Below are positions 12,176-23,007 of a stretch of 64,000 nucleotides of DNA, piece by piece (the stretch's first letter is position 1; each line of letters opens with the position of its first letter). Location of the stretch: contig JASDDO010000018.1 in NCBI GenBank assembly GCA_030015575.1, forward strand, positions 381,667,908-381,731,907. Direction: 5' to 3'. Under the pieces are notes generated by a model. It was not told the origin of the DNA. It worked only from the letters and a program-made list of their open reading frames with translations, and ran no database searches. The translations under genes and the position numbers were made by a program. Source of the DNA: Agapanthus africanus (taxonomy: Eukaryota > Streptophyta > Magnoliopsida > Asparagales > Amaryllidaceae).

Positions 12176-12600
12176 TGCCGAACTTATATCAACCTCCATT
12201 GACGCTAGTATGCCGCACGTCGGCTTAGCTCTATACTTTATGGGTCCCAGAGATTTGCTCCCCCCAGTGAACACGAACTCTGGGTGATTAGGAATACGAA
12301 AGTTTACAGTTTTGGCCCGACAATCAATATGTGCGTGAAAGGTACCCAACCAATCCATTCCTAAGACGACATCATAACTTCCGGTTCCGATCAACAGAAA
12401 ATCTGCGAACATCTCCCTGCCACAAATCACTACCGGAAAAAGCTTGCACTCTAGGTTGGTGGTAACTACTCTATTTCCAGTGTGAATGTCCCAACTTTGT
12501 GGGTAATAGAATGTGTTGTGGCAAAACCCAAAGACATAAAACAATGCGAAGCCCTGGAATCGAAAAGTGCTCTAGCAGGAACAGAACAAATTAGAATGGT
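12140..12600 (-). pseudogene. Chromovirus aspartic protease
   Basis: The retropepsin-like region contains ARALFDSRASHCF, where the family has Asp-Ser/Thr-Gly: the Gly is Arg here (Asp codon at 12559-12561). ADFLLIGTGSYDVVLGMDWL follows and is the conserved flap/ILGMDWL region. A frame change near 12170 separates it from RT. The enzyme would process Gag-Pol; with the active-site Gly replaced it is probably inactive. Confidence 0.85.
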
Positions 12601-13277
12601 ACCTGAAATGACATCCTCCGACGCTTCTGCCTGCTCAGCTGTCAGGGTAAAGACCCGTCCCTGTCCACGACCTGTGTTTTCTCGCCTCTGATCAAAAAGT
12701 TGATTCTGAGGGACAAGTCCTTTCTGAGATTGGTTGCGCTCTGCTTTCCTAGGACAACTCCCAATCTGATGGTCACTAGCACCACAAATCAGACATAGAC
12801 CCTTAGCGCGGCAGCAATTTCTCTCGACGTGTCCCTGTATCTGACAGTATCCACAAACGGAGGTTCCCGTTGTGGTGGGGTTGCGGTATGCTTCATCTAA
12901 ACTCCTCCATGCTGTCTAACTGGAATCCTCCCTGAAATTTGATTCACGGGCCATTTGAATCCTCTACTCTGAAGTTTCTTCCTCTTATCCATAACCGTCT
13001 CAATTCTGCGGGCCGCATTTAATACCCCTGTATAAGTCCCCAGATCATGTGAAGCTAGCTTCTCCTATATTTCCAGAGTGAGACACTGTAAGAATCTTCT
13101 AGCTCTATCCTCTTCCTGGGCTACCATTGAAGGAGCGAAACGACTGAGTCGGATAAACTCAGCCGCTATCTCGTCCACTGTACGATCTCTCTGACGAAGA
13201 CTAATAAATTGCTGTTCCATCTCGATCCTGGCCGATTTGGGAAAGAATTTCTCAAGAAAATCCGTAGAGAAATCAGT
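12601..13277 (-). pseudogene. Chromovirus Gag, C-terminal part with two zinc knuckles
   Basis: Frame-broken Gag. Around plus positions 12770-12870 the minus strand encodes two CX2CX4HX4C knuckles, CGYCQIQGHVERNC and CLICGASDHQIGSC, which bind nucleic acid in Gag. Between 12900 and 13277 the region is Gag-like but interrupted by stops. Confidence 0.75.
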
Positions 13278-13685
13278 CTATGCAATTGGTTTTTTCAACC
13301 TGTTCTCTTCAGCGAGCCACCAAATTCTAGCAACATCCTTCAGCTGAATATTGACTATATCCACTCTGTTCTCTTCAGGAACCCGGGCGGCTGACAGCAA
13401 ATTCTCCATGTCGACAATCCATTGCTCAGTATCCAGTGGTCCGCCCGTGCCAGTGAAAACTGCCGGCTGTAGTCTCCTGAAATCGGCGACGCTGCCCGGA
13501 CGTCTACCTTCATGAACCTCAGCGACCTTGTTCAGGGCCGCTGTAGCGGTCTGCTGAGAAGCAAGTAGGCCCCCTTGTAGCAATTCAGTCTGCTGTTGTT
13601 GACTCTCAAGCATCCCACGTATAACTCCAAGTAGTGCAGTATTGTTGTCACGTCTCCCATATACTCGCAAATTTTCTTCGGCCAT
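13278..13685 (-). pseudogene. Chromovirus Gag, N-terminal part
   Basis: The likely start is the Met of MAEENLRVYGRRDN (ATG at plus 13685-13683); an upstream in-frame ATG at 13781 only adds leader-derived residues. PAVFTGTGGPLDTEQWIVDM and IVNIQLKDVARIWW are Gag capsid-region motifs of this clade. The frame ends prematurely at 13278. Confidence 0.8.
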
Positions 13686-14032
13686 GATTCTGAAGTCAAA
13701 ATGACAACGAGGTTTAGCAACGAAAACGAGGTTTAGATTCAAAATACTAAAACTGAGCGAAGCAAAGAGATAATGTAACAATCAATTCAAAGAATACGGA
13801 TTAAGTGTAGAACTCTAAGTTACTCATACAGAATACCGTATTGTATCCATGCCGCGATTCATGGGCACAATATCGTAACTCTATATAAGTCGCCCGAATC
13901 CTACGATCAGAATCAACGGAATCTGCAGCATGACATACTGGGAAGAACCTAGACATGTGATTCTAACCTAAAAGGTCGGCAGAACCCAGACTAACTTTTG
14001 ACGTCAGCCTGTCTCTGATATCAACAAAACCT
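13686..14032 (-). other. Chromovirus leader and primer binding site
   Basis: Immediately inside the 5' LTR the minus strand reads TTGATATCAGAGACAGG (plus about 14009-14025), a degenerate version of the tRNA-Met site. The remaining leader up to the gag start shows no ORF. Confidence 0.6.
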
Positions 14033-14744
14033 TGTCATGCCCAGCTTCCCAAAATACGAAATACGGAAAGCGACGAAGGCCAGCCGTGCTACCTACGGTA
14101 AGGAAAAATCCTTCCATAATCACATAAGGCTGTCTAGATTAACCAGTCAAAAATGAAATCCAATACCAAAAGGAATAATACTAATGGAAACTACAAGAAA
14201 TCCTAAAAATGGGTCCAATAGATAATTGATGCAATTAAAGATCCAATATAAAAGATTCGGAAATAAAATAAGAACCAAAAGAGATACATAAGTTCAAATG
14301 TCCCATAAGGGCGCACATGCTAAAAACTAATTGAAAAGGGAAATAAACCTATGGGTTACTGATCTTTAGCAAAGTCCTGGTAGTCGCTGCGGTCCTGCTC
14401 GGCCTGAAAATCTGTCTCTAAACCTGAGATGGCAAATCTCAGGGATGTCAGAACATCCCAGCAAGTACTCAACGTATAAGGTGTGTGTATGGTATGATAA
14501 TATGAATAAATGAATGTAGTAAAGCCCACGTGCACAAGTAAAAACAGATATATATAAATAGATATATTACTACTATGAAACAAATAGGTAAAGAGGTTAA
14601 GTCATAACCCAATAGGTCACTAAAAGGTAAACTACTCTATCGTAAGCTTGAGTGTGTGCGTCAACCTCTGCAGGAGTATTCCTAACCAAAGAGTGGTACC
14701 CCAGGGGCTAGGAAACACGGGCCCAACTGGGGAATGAACATGCG

Positions 14745-14914
14745 ACCGATATAGCCCAGTACGAGCTGTAAATATGAGACCGATATAGCCCGGTATGAGC
14801 TATAAACATGAGACCGATATAGCCCGGTACGAGCTGTAAACATGAAACCGATATAGCCCTGTACGAGCTGTAAACATGAGACCGATATAGCCCGGTACAA
14901 GCTGCCGGCATGGG
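14745..14914. repeat. 34-base tandem repeat, 5 copies
   Basis: Starts of ACCGATATAG lie at 14745, 14779, 14813, 14847 and 14881, exactly 34 apart. The unit continues AGCCCGGTACGAGCTGTAAA with small variations. It lies in the part of the LTR missing from the left copy. Confidence 0.95.
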
Positions 14915-15807
14915 ACTCCTGAGATCCTGTTGTACGAACGCACACTCAAACTACCCTAACACCCGCGTATTTATAGCTACTATGGCAATGACTAGAGCAC
15001 TAATTAAGAATGCTGAAAAGACTGGAATTGTGGTATGGTAATTGTATAGAGATGAAACTGGTAAACAGTAGTGTCTCATGTCATGTAGTTCAACATCCTA
15101 ATCAGTGATCCCGTTCATAAAGACTAGAGTAGTGAATAGTCAGGAATTGTCAGTGGTAATAGTTATCAGGTAATAGTAACTGCATGAAGACGGTCTACAA
15201 GCTGGTATGAGTCACAATTGTCATCTTTACTGTTAACCTTAATATGGGTATATTAATCACAATCTGACTAGAAATATATAAACGTGAGATTTAAAAACTT
15301 TCGAACTTTATTTCTAGTTAAAATAAACCTCATTTTAAAACCACACTTGCTAATTATTCTCACTTGCTATATAAGAGTTTGCCTATATATATTTTTGTAT
15401 GATATAACGAAGAATAGATACCAACACATTTCCCTTTTGCTCTAACAGTGCAGGAAATATATATATACATATGACCACAAAGGAATGCCGATGTACATCG
15501 ACCAAAAGTAAAGCAAGAGTACTTGCCTGAGGATAAAGATCACGGGAAAATGATGCACGAAGATGCGAGGCACGATCTCAGCTAAAGTGCGACTTGAGAT
15601 CTAAGTTATACGATCCGCCTAGGTAAATTTATCATTGGTTAAACCATAAATATCTTCATAAATATTGTCACACAACCAAACACAATTATATCAACTTAGG
15701 GTTTTGATACTAATTTTCCCCTTTCAATGTTCACAGATTCCTTATCATTTCATTCATTTATTTATTTTTCTTTCTGAAAAAAAAAACAGGGATCAGGGAA
15801 AACTTAC

Positions 15808-16327
15808 AGAGGACGATGGTGGTAGTTGCTAGGGTTTGGATGAGTCCTGGGTCGAGTCGAGAAAGCGTCGAGGGTTCGGATCTGGCGATGGAAGGGTTGT
15901 GATGTTGCTGCAGCGGAGCGATGGAGATCTGGGTGATGGGAGCAGCTGCGAGGCGAAGATGAGGGCTGCGGCGACGGTGAGGGTTCGGTGCAAGTCGCCG
16001 GGGGTTGTGGTGGAGTCGGAGATGGTGGTGCGAAGGGGACGAAGGCGATGGTGATGGGATTAGATGAGGGGGTCGGGATCTGTGGTGGCGACGAGGAATG
16101 GAGGCTGCGTCGGTGGGGTGAGGACGAGGGCGAAGGCAGCGGGAGATAGAGGCGAGGGTCGGCGAGTGAGGAGAGGGGTCGAGGGTTGCGGCGGCGGTGA
16201 TGGTGGTGAGAGGAGGAGGGTCGAGGTTTGAAAAGGGAATTTGAGGAGGAGACAGGGGAGAGAGAGAGAGATGTGAGTATGAGAGAGAAAGATATTTCGT
16301 TTTGTATATATAGAATTTTTTTTATAA

Positions 16328-16361
<34 letters not shown>
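15808..16361 (-). other. Exon-like Pro/Ser-rich ORF in the 5' LTR
   Basis: Counterpart of 6748-7272: a GC-rich, CT-led open frame on the minus strand (about 185 codons), with a GTAAGT splice donor at plus 15802-15807. The N-terminal residues come from the CA repeat. Indels relative to the left LTR change the reading frame, so there is no clear sign of protein-level constraint. Confidence 0.4.

Positions 16362-16362
<1 letters not shown>
16331..16362. repeat. (CA)16 microsatellite
   Basis: 32 bases of CA dinucleotides at the point where the left LTR has a (TA)n run (about 7249-7261). Confidence 0.95.
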
Positions 16363-16365
<3 letters not shown>

Positions 16366-16625
16366 CACCAATTAATCGTATTTAGAGATTCGGTACAGAT
16401 TTTCTTGTTCTCATATTAACAGTAAACAGATACGCAAAATATTATTTTACTGCCACTAAGAAAATATTATATATAATATAAAAACTGAAGATTTTTCAGT
16501 ATCAAAATTGTTTACGGCAAAAATTCAAAAAAAATAATATGCTAGTACCCAACTAAAAGCTCTAAAATTATGGAAAAAGAACCTTGATAAGTCTTGAACT
16601 ACTGCATCCAAATAAGGCTGTTACA

Positions 16626-17503
16626 GTTGGCATACTCTTGGGACTTATACAAGAAAATGTATGCTGTCCAGTGTCCTTTAAGACAAAGGGGTTGGTACTC
16701 TTACTACATTCAGGATTACCTATGAGTTCTCTGGCTTTAGACACGCATTCGTAGTAATGCAAGGTCGGAGATTTTGAGAAGTTTGTAAGTCTAAGAATAA
16801 AGTATAGAACCATACGCCAGAATTATCGGGATTTTTCAAGGTGATCGAAGATGTAGATACTTATGCTGGGTATTCCATTATAGTAATAACGAGAACTTGA
16901 TTCTCTTACAGGTTACAAATCGGTTGACGTGCTCTATGATAAGTAATGTTTTATTGGCCCTTTTCCATTAGGTAATATGCACTGGAAACAGTTGTATCGC
17001 ATTTGAATCCGGTTCCATCTAAATTAGTGCCTTGATTCTATATGGATATAGAATAGTTGCATATCTTATGGTTGTTAAGATATGGAGTTGTCTGGTTTCT
17101 GTTTAAAAGCAGAATCCGGACAAATTCGAGGCACGCTTCGGTAATAACAGTTTGTGGATTATCCCAAGTATTCGCTAGGATATTGATTCTACCATTTTCA
17201 AGATCAATAGTTATATTGTTCTTGACTCACCACATTTTTATAAAAGGATTTTTTTTGCAAAAGAAACTAGTGGGAGTATGGTAGAATTGGAAGTGATTCC
17301 AGTTACCGAAAATTTAGTAGAACCTAAGGATTCAATTAGACTTGACAAACCGTTAGCCACTCCGCTGATTTTAGTAGGTGACCTCAGACACCCGAAAGAT
17401 GCTTCGGTTTTCTCGTAGACGGTGACAATGAGGTCCGCATCATGGAGATGATGGTCTTACTAGTTATCAGCAGGTCATAGGAAGTGGAAACTTCCAGGTG
17501 ACC
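16626..17503 (+). pseudogene. Element A, decayed pol region
   Basis: Collinear with the copia-2 interior at about 59630-60440. Shared landmarks are GGGACTTATAC, TTCAAGGTGATCGAAGATG, and AGTGGGAGTATGGTAGAA followed by GGAAGTGATTCCAG; the last corresponds to the end of integrase in copia-1 (near 48860). Every frame is full of stops. TGACC at 17499-17503 is the left TSD of the Athila-type element. Confidence 0.8.
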
Positions 17504-17977
17504 TGTTCAGTTGATAAAACTGCACATTTAATATGACATTTTTCCTACTATTTCTATATAATAAAAGGTGTTTATATAATATATGACACTTATGAAGGTT
17601 TATCTGTAAAAATACTATTTTCATGTGTTTATATATTATAATTAACATTGTGTAGGAAAAAGTAAGAATAAATATCCATGTGACATTTGGCCCATTTAAA
17701 TATGCTTACCTTATTAAAAGCCTTTGACCAATTCTTAATGGTTAAGTTAATATCTCCATAAAACAAACTAATATTATTTGTTGAGTTATTGTGCAGAATT
17801 TTTAGGACAGAAATCAAGGAAGTCAAAGTTGGCAAAACAAGCCTGCCTAATTAAGAAAGTAAAAGAAATCAATTTTGGCAGTGACGAAGAGAAGATTTTC
17901 AGTTTCCAGAGATGTGAAAAGATCACCACGTGTCATCGAGATAAAGCCCCAGAAAAACAATGTGACGATCCCCCTAC

Positions 17978-18028
17978 TTGGCCGCGGAACCGCGGCCAAA
18001 CCCACCTATTGGCCGCGGTTCCGCCGCG
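17978..18028. repeat. Paired GC-rich palindromes in the Athila LTR
   Basis: First unit 17978-17999: 10-base arms (TTGGCCGCGG and its complement) around AA. Second unit 18009-18028, around TT with one arm degraded. The second is an inverted copy of the first. The 3' LTR copy (24888-24940) keeps the first unit intact, while the second has three further transitions. Confidence 0.95.
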
Positions 18029-18183
18029 TGTTGGACGAGTTAGGAGTTGAGATTTGTTCTGTTAGGATCTTAACCACTGGTTTCCATATTAGGAAACTAG
18101 GGTAGTTAGGGCACGGGATTTTTTCTGTTGGGATCCTAACAACTAGTTTCCAAATTAGGAAACTAGGGTTCTGGCTCTGGGAC

Positions 18184-18191
18184 TATAAATA
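18184..18191 (+). promoter_or_regulatory. TATA box of the Athila LTR
   Basis: TATAAATA, about 155 bases after the palindrome pair and about 185 before AATAAA. It is repeated in the 3' LTR at 25089-25096. Confidence 0.7.
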
Positions 18192-19081
18192 AGGACCGAG
18201 AGTCTCTTAGAAAATCATCAAGCTGAAGAGATCACGAAGTCCGTGACAGGCTCACGCATCCAGGCTGATCATCAACTGTTCGTCTACCTCCTTAGAAGAG
18301 ATCGAGAAGCAAACTAGTATTTTTGTAATCATTTTCTAAGGGAACAAAGTGTAAATGTATTTTGTTGATTAATAAAGGTAGTTGTTTTCTTATTCTATCT
18401 CTTTGTAGTTTTAATATGATTTCCCTCTCCATCTCTTCTTCTCCCAACACGCGCGAGTAATTCTTCGCTTGTTAGGCTTCATTGGATTAGGGTAGGTTAA
18501 TGGATGATGAAGATCCTTAAACTCTTTTTAAGTCCTATAAAGTTTATAAACTTTATCAAAATAATAGTTAACATCCTAATTGGACGCGCTACCAACTCAT
18601 TGGTAGTCTCGACCACGATTAGAGATTAGATTAACAATTGTTTTGGTAAAGGCTAGATATGAACGGAATTCCATGTCGAGATAGGGGTTAAGAGTGGGAA
18701 CCTTTTTCCCTCCAGAAACCCTAATCTACATGCATCACTGTCGTTCTACTTTTAAATCTATTAAAAGATAAAAAGAGTAATCTTTAATTAATCATCCATT
18801 ACTACTAAATCCCAATGAACCCTACAAGCATCCTTCTACTATAAAATCTACATCCGTAGTTAATCTAGATCTATATTTTGCATCCGTGTTTGACGTAGAT
18901 CTAGATCCTACAACCATTCTACATCATTCTTTATTCTTCCTCCTTTCTTTCTCAACACGCCTAAAGTAAGATTAAAAGATCCAACGTTTCCCAGAGGATG
19001 ACCCGTACTCATCTCGGTCTAGCTAGACGCGATACCGTTATTGATTGCGGTTAACTACTACACTAAAACAGACAAATCAAA

Positions 19082-19099
19082 TGGCGCCGTTGCCGGGGA
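19082..19099 (+). other. Primer binding site, tRNA-Asp type
   Basis: TGGCGCCGTTGCCGGGGA lies two bases after the 5' LTR. This is the typical primer site of Athila elements (established knowledge) and a main reason for the family call. Confidence 0.9.
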
Positions 19100-20055
19100 T
19101 ACGTGCGTAATTTTTTATTCTTAGTATTTGTGTTGAATTCTCATTCGATCATTATCATAAACAAAACAAAACTGCAAATTGTATATTTAACGGTTATTGT
19201 GTGAATTTTGCGAGGGGATCTGGAGTCGCAGACTTGAGGAAACAGAGAGCCAGAGACATTCATCAAGATCTAGAGAAGCACAGGAGGCCAAATAGCAAAA
19301 AAAATCAAAATATTCCCTCAAAACATGGCAGAAGCGCGGTAGAAAGGCTATTTTAGCGGCGGATCCGCGGCTTAAGTGAGGAATTAGGGTTCCAAACTTC
19401 TCTGGTGAAATTTTCAACTCATTCTCTTTCATCTGAAATCCAATAAAATATCTTTTCTGCAGGATTCTTTGCAAAATATCGCCGCTCAAAAATCTTTTTG
19501 CAAAGCTTTGTTATTGGTTTGTTAATTCATATTTTAATATGGAATTTTAAACGGTAAGACCAAAATTCATATTAGGTAGGGATTTTATCACCCTTCCTAA
19601 GCCCCACAAATCACAAACCGAGCATCTGCATTAACCCTACATTAATTTAAAAAATATCTAGACAAGACTCTAAGGACTGTCGCGCTCAATAAGGACAAAG
19701 GAAGGTCGTGGGTAATTTATAGCTTATCCGCATTACTTTTGTGGTGCCTAGGCAAGTGTGTCTAAGGCAAGAGGTTACTTAATTAGGCCCGCTATTTTCG
19801 GTGATTCGTATAGCGGATACCTCCCATTTACCTGGCACTTACCTGGCTACAAAAGTAGTAAAGAGGTGGTAGAGGATTGATCCTACGGCTTGTCCTTTGG
19901 AAGTTTAGGAGCGGTCTAGAGACTTGACCTAGGTAACCTTAGTTCTAGGGTTGTTTGTGCATTTTTGTGTGATTTGTCTAAGTCTGACACACTTTTCAAA
20001 ACACACCATTTTAAAAAGTACACACGCTGCCACTTACGCTAAACCCGCTTAGTGC
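19100..20055 (+). other. Athila-type leader
   Basis: Non-coding. Contains a further GC-rich palindrome, GCGGATCCGC, within 19355-19372. No convincing ORF is seen; the 100-codon minus-strand frame here has no recognisable motif. Confidence 0.6.
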
Positions 20056-21210
20056 ATGCTTGGCTGGACACGGGATTCTAGTGCCCGTCTTGTCCGCGTT
20101 CCTGCTATCGACTCCAAGGTCGGTACTTCTTCATCTTCTTTTTCCCCACCACCAACTACATCGACCGAGATGGACGGTGCTCCATCAAATTATAACACCA
20201 TGCTGCCACCGCCCGTAGGTGAGCAGAATCCACCGCGCATCTCTCTCCAAGAGAGATGCTATCCTATCCGTGGTCCACTTCCCACTTGCTTATCTATTAC
20301 ACCAGCCAACGGGGATAATTTTGAAATTAAACCCCACTACATAAATCTGTTGCCCAAATTTCATGGGCTTGATTCTGAAGACGCGTACATTTTCATCACT
20401 AAATTCGAAAACGTATGCGCAATGATGGGTACTTCACAACTGTCTGTGGATGCTATGCGCTTGCGTCTTCTCCCATTCACTTTATGCGACTTGGCAGAAA
20501 AATGGCTTTATAATACTGCCGCACACTCTATCACTAATTGGGATGAATTCGTAATAGCATTTCTTAAGAAGTTTTACCCAAACTATAAGACCGCCCGTGT
20601 TAGGAGCGAGATCAACCAGTTTACCCAGCTTCCCAATGAACCATTTTGGAAGTGCTTTGAACGTTTCAAGGATCTGCTTGTCCAATGTCATCATCATGGA
20701 ATAAATAGATGGGATTTGTGCCGAATTATATATGAGGGCATTAATCCAGCGACAAAGCAGATGCTTGAAACAAATTGTCAATGCAATTTCATGTCTAAAG
20801 ATGATGGTGAAGCTTGGAAATATCTGGAAGACCTCGCTGAAAACACTTTGCAGTGGGAAAGCGTAAGACTACCTTCATCTAGAGGAGGTATTCATCAGCT
20901 CGATATTTCCATCGCAGTAAAAGCCGAAATGGCCGCGATACAAAAGAAACTCGACGCTATTGAGAACAAATTCTCATCAGTCTTCCTAAATCAGGCAACG
21001 CTTCCCAAAACCGTGTGTGGTTGCTGTTCAGATCCATTACACTTGACGGAAGAATGTCCTATGAATGCACCGTTTCAAGGTCATGAGCAAACTAATGCTG
21101 CTTTTCAGCAGCGACCTAGAAATGATCCTTATTCTTCCACGTACAATCAAGGATGGAGGAATCATCCTAATTTTGCTTGGAACCAAAACCAATCCCAAAA
21201 TCAAAACTAG
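20056..21210 (+). pseudogene. gag: Athila-type Gag, N-terminal and capsid region
   Basis: 384 codons. Residues about 85-300 carry the Athila Gag pattern: FEIKPHYINLLPKFHGL, MRLRLLPFTLCDLAEKWL, FLKKFYPNYKTARVRSEI, FERFKDLLVQCHHHGI. A later Met (residue 39, MDGAPSN) could also be the start. CCSDPLHLTEECP near residue 324 is a knuckle-like Cys/His cluster. The tail is Asn/Gln-rich. It ends at a TAG (21208-21210), but the same frame stays open after it, so this is a premature stop in a longer Gag-Pro. Confidence 0.88.
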
Positions 21211-22062
21211 TTCCAAAGCAATTATCAAAGACCTCCTCTACAGCAACAGCAACCACAACCACAAAGTCAGCACCCCTTTCAGTCACAAAATTTTCAAAAT
21301 CCGGCCAACACTTCTATACCGCAATTGGCCGGTACTGATAACTCTTCACTCGCACAAACTTTGCATTTGTTTATGAAATATACCATTCAAATGTCGGTTG
21401 ATATGAAGTCTTCTATTGATACCATAAAGAAAGACTCCGCCTCCCACGGTGAGAGTATTAAATCAATAGAAAACCAAATTGCACAGTTGAACGCCGTAAT
21501 GAGTGCGAGAGAGAAAGGGAAACTTCCATCTCAACCTCTACCGAATCCTGGCCACTCACAAAATCATAATGTGAATGCCGTTACTACGTTGAGATCGGGA
21601 AAAGTGTTGAATAACCGAGTGGGTGAGAAATTTGATGATGTTAGTGATACCAATGATACCCCGGTTTCTACTTCTTCCCCTAATTCGTCTAGTCTCCCAC
21701 CTTCATCCGAGCTTATTCTCCGTTTTCCCCAAGGCTCGAACACTTCCACAAGTCTATCTAAAACGATCCCCACTCCAATTCTGGGATCCATTCCATCCCC
21801 ACAATCCTCTCCAATGTTGGACCCAACCATTATTGATAAAGCACCTTATCCAAACAGGTTAAGGGGCAACAGACCAAGTCCACAAATGGAGAAGATTGTG
21901 GAAATTTTTAAGCAAGTTAACACAAACATTTTTCTCCTAGATGCTATTCAACAAGTTCCGTCTTATGCGAAAATCCTAAAGGACTTGTGCACCAGGAAGA
22001 GAAAAATTCAAGTACCAAAAAATGTTTTCCTTGCGAGGAATGTGAGTACTGCTTTTACATAA
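21211..22062 (+). pseudogene. gag: Athila-type Gag, C-terminal linker region
   Basis: Same frame as the upstream Gag, read from the codon after TAG. It begins Gln/Pro-rich, then has a coiled-coil-like helical stretch (MKYTIQMSVDMKSSIDTI to SIENQIAQLNAVMS), then the NAVTTLRSGKVL segment and a Ser/Pro-rich linker, then LLDAIQQVPSYAKILKDLC, a segment conserved before the protease in Athila. Ends at TAA 22060-22062, again with the frame continuing beyond. Confidence 0.85.
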
Positions 22063-23007
22063 CAACTACCCAAGAAACGAAAGGACCCCGGAAGTCCTAC
22101 AATTTCTATATCTATTGGGGGTAAAAATATCAATTGTGCTCTACTCGATTTAGGTGCTAGTGTTAACTTGCTTCCGTATTCTGTTTATGAGCAATTAAGG
22201 ATCGGAGAGTTAAAACCAGCGCATTGCACTCTTCGGATGGCCGATCGATCTATCACCCAACCTAGGGGTGAGGTAGAGGATGTGTTAATCAAAGTCGGGG
22301 AATTTATATTTCCTGTGGACTTTATCGTTATAGATACACAACCTGTAGCGAACCAACGAAACCAAATTCTGGTGATTTTAGGTCGGCCTTCTCTTGCGAC
22401 TTCCAACGCTGTAATCAATTGCCGTAACGGCTCTATGAACCTATCCTTCGGGAAGATATCAATTGAGCTTAACATTTACAAGTTGGGAAGTGAACCCTCC
22501 AAACCCTATGCTCATGTGTGTTCTGTCGAAACAATAGATTTCGACAGCAGTGAAATTGAAGAGCTTCACGATACTGATCTCGACTCCGCTATTACATTGT
22601 TTTCCGGGTCAACATCTAACGCTGAATATGGACCTTTTATGGAGTCCGAGTATCATCCCGTTCTTTCCGATGAGATTATTATTCGGGATATCATTGAAAG
22701 CTTCGAGGAAATCTTCGCTGATGAACTCGCATTCTTAGAAGACATGGGCGTTGTGATGAATCAACCCCAACCCAAAGAAATTGAACCGCCACATCTTCTT
22801 CTTATCAAGAATGAGAATGCGGGTAATCCATCATCATTGTTTTGTCTCTACAAATCGAGACGTAAACCTTTTCCATTACACCTCTTATCTCCTCCCCACT
22901 TCTTCACGTCAATTGGTGACATGTTCTTCCACCAACCTTGGTGCTTCATCGATAAAATTTTTGAATGGTTGGTTTTGACTTTTGGTCTTTGCAAGGTTTT
23001 ACTTTGA
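22063..23007 (+). pseudogene. Athila-type aspartic protease
   Basis: Same frame, starting LPKKRKDPGSPT. The active-site segment is NCALLDLGASVNLLPYSVYE (Asp codon 22147-22149), followed by LRMADRSITQPRGEVEDVL and ILGRPSLATSNAVINC, the family's conserved blocks. The catalytic Asp is present. The protein then runs through an acidic segment and ends without any RT. The first Met (22168) lies inside the protease domain, so it is not a natural start; expression would need readthrough of the two stops. Confidence 0.88.

Larger units (their letters stand above)
5886..16625 (-). mobile_element. Ty3/gypsy chromovirus, degenerate
   Basis: Reading right to left: 5' LTR (16625-14033), primer site, gag, protease, reverse transcriptase, RNase H, integrase, chromodomain, polypurine tract, 3' LTR (7527-5886). 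The gene order and the C-terminal chromodomain place it in the chromovirus clade; a Tekay/Del-like lineage is my best guess. It is inserted in element A. It is interrupted by a solo LTR in the RT gene and has frameshifts, stops and altered catalytic residues, so it cannot move by itself. The left LTR is truncated, so the left TSD is lost; GTTGG at 16626-16630 is the right flank. Confidence 0.92.
14033..16625 (-). mobile_element. Chromovirus 5' LTR, full length
   Basis: 2593 bases. The minus strand starts TGTAACAGCC at 16625 and ends GGGCATGACA at 14033. The right 1678 bases match the left LTR. The remainder (14033-14947) carries sequence typical of the R-U5 end in this clade, including a tandem repeat. 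Internal indels and a different microsatellite relative to the left copy show that the insertion is not young. Confidence 0.87.
17504..19079 (+). mobile_element. Athila-type 5' LTR
   Basis: 1576 bases, TGTTCAGTTG to ACAAATCA. Contains the paired GC palindromes at 17978-18028, TATAAATA at 18184, and AATAAA at 18371-18376, giving a plausible U3-R-U5 order. The small ORFs here recur in the 3' LTR and are shadows. Confidence 0.95.
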
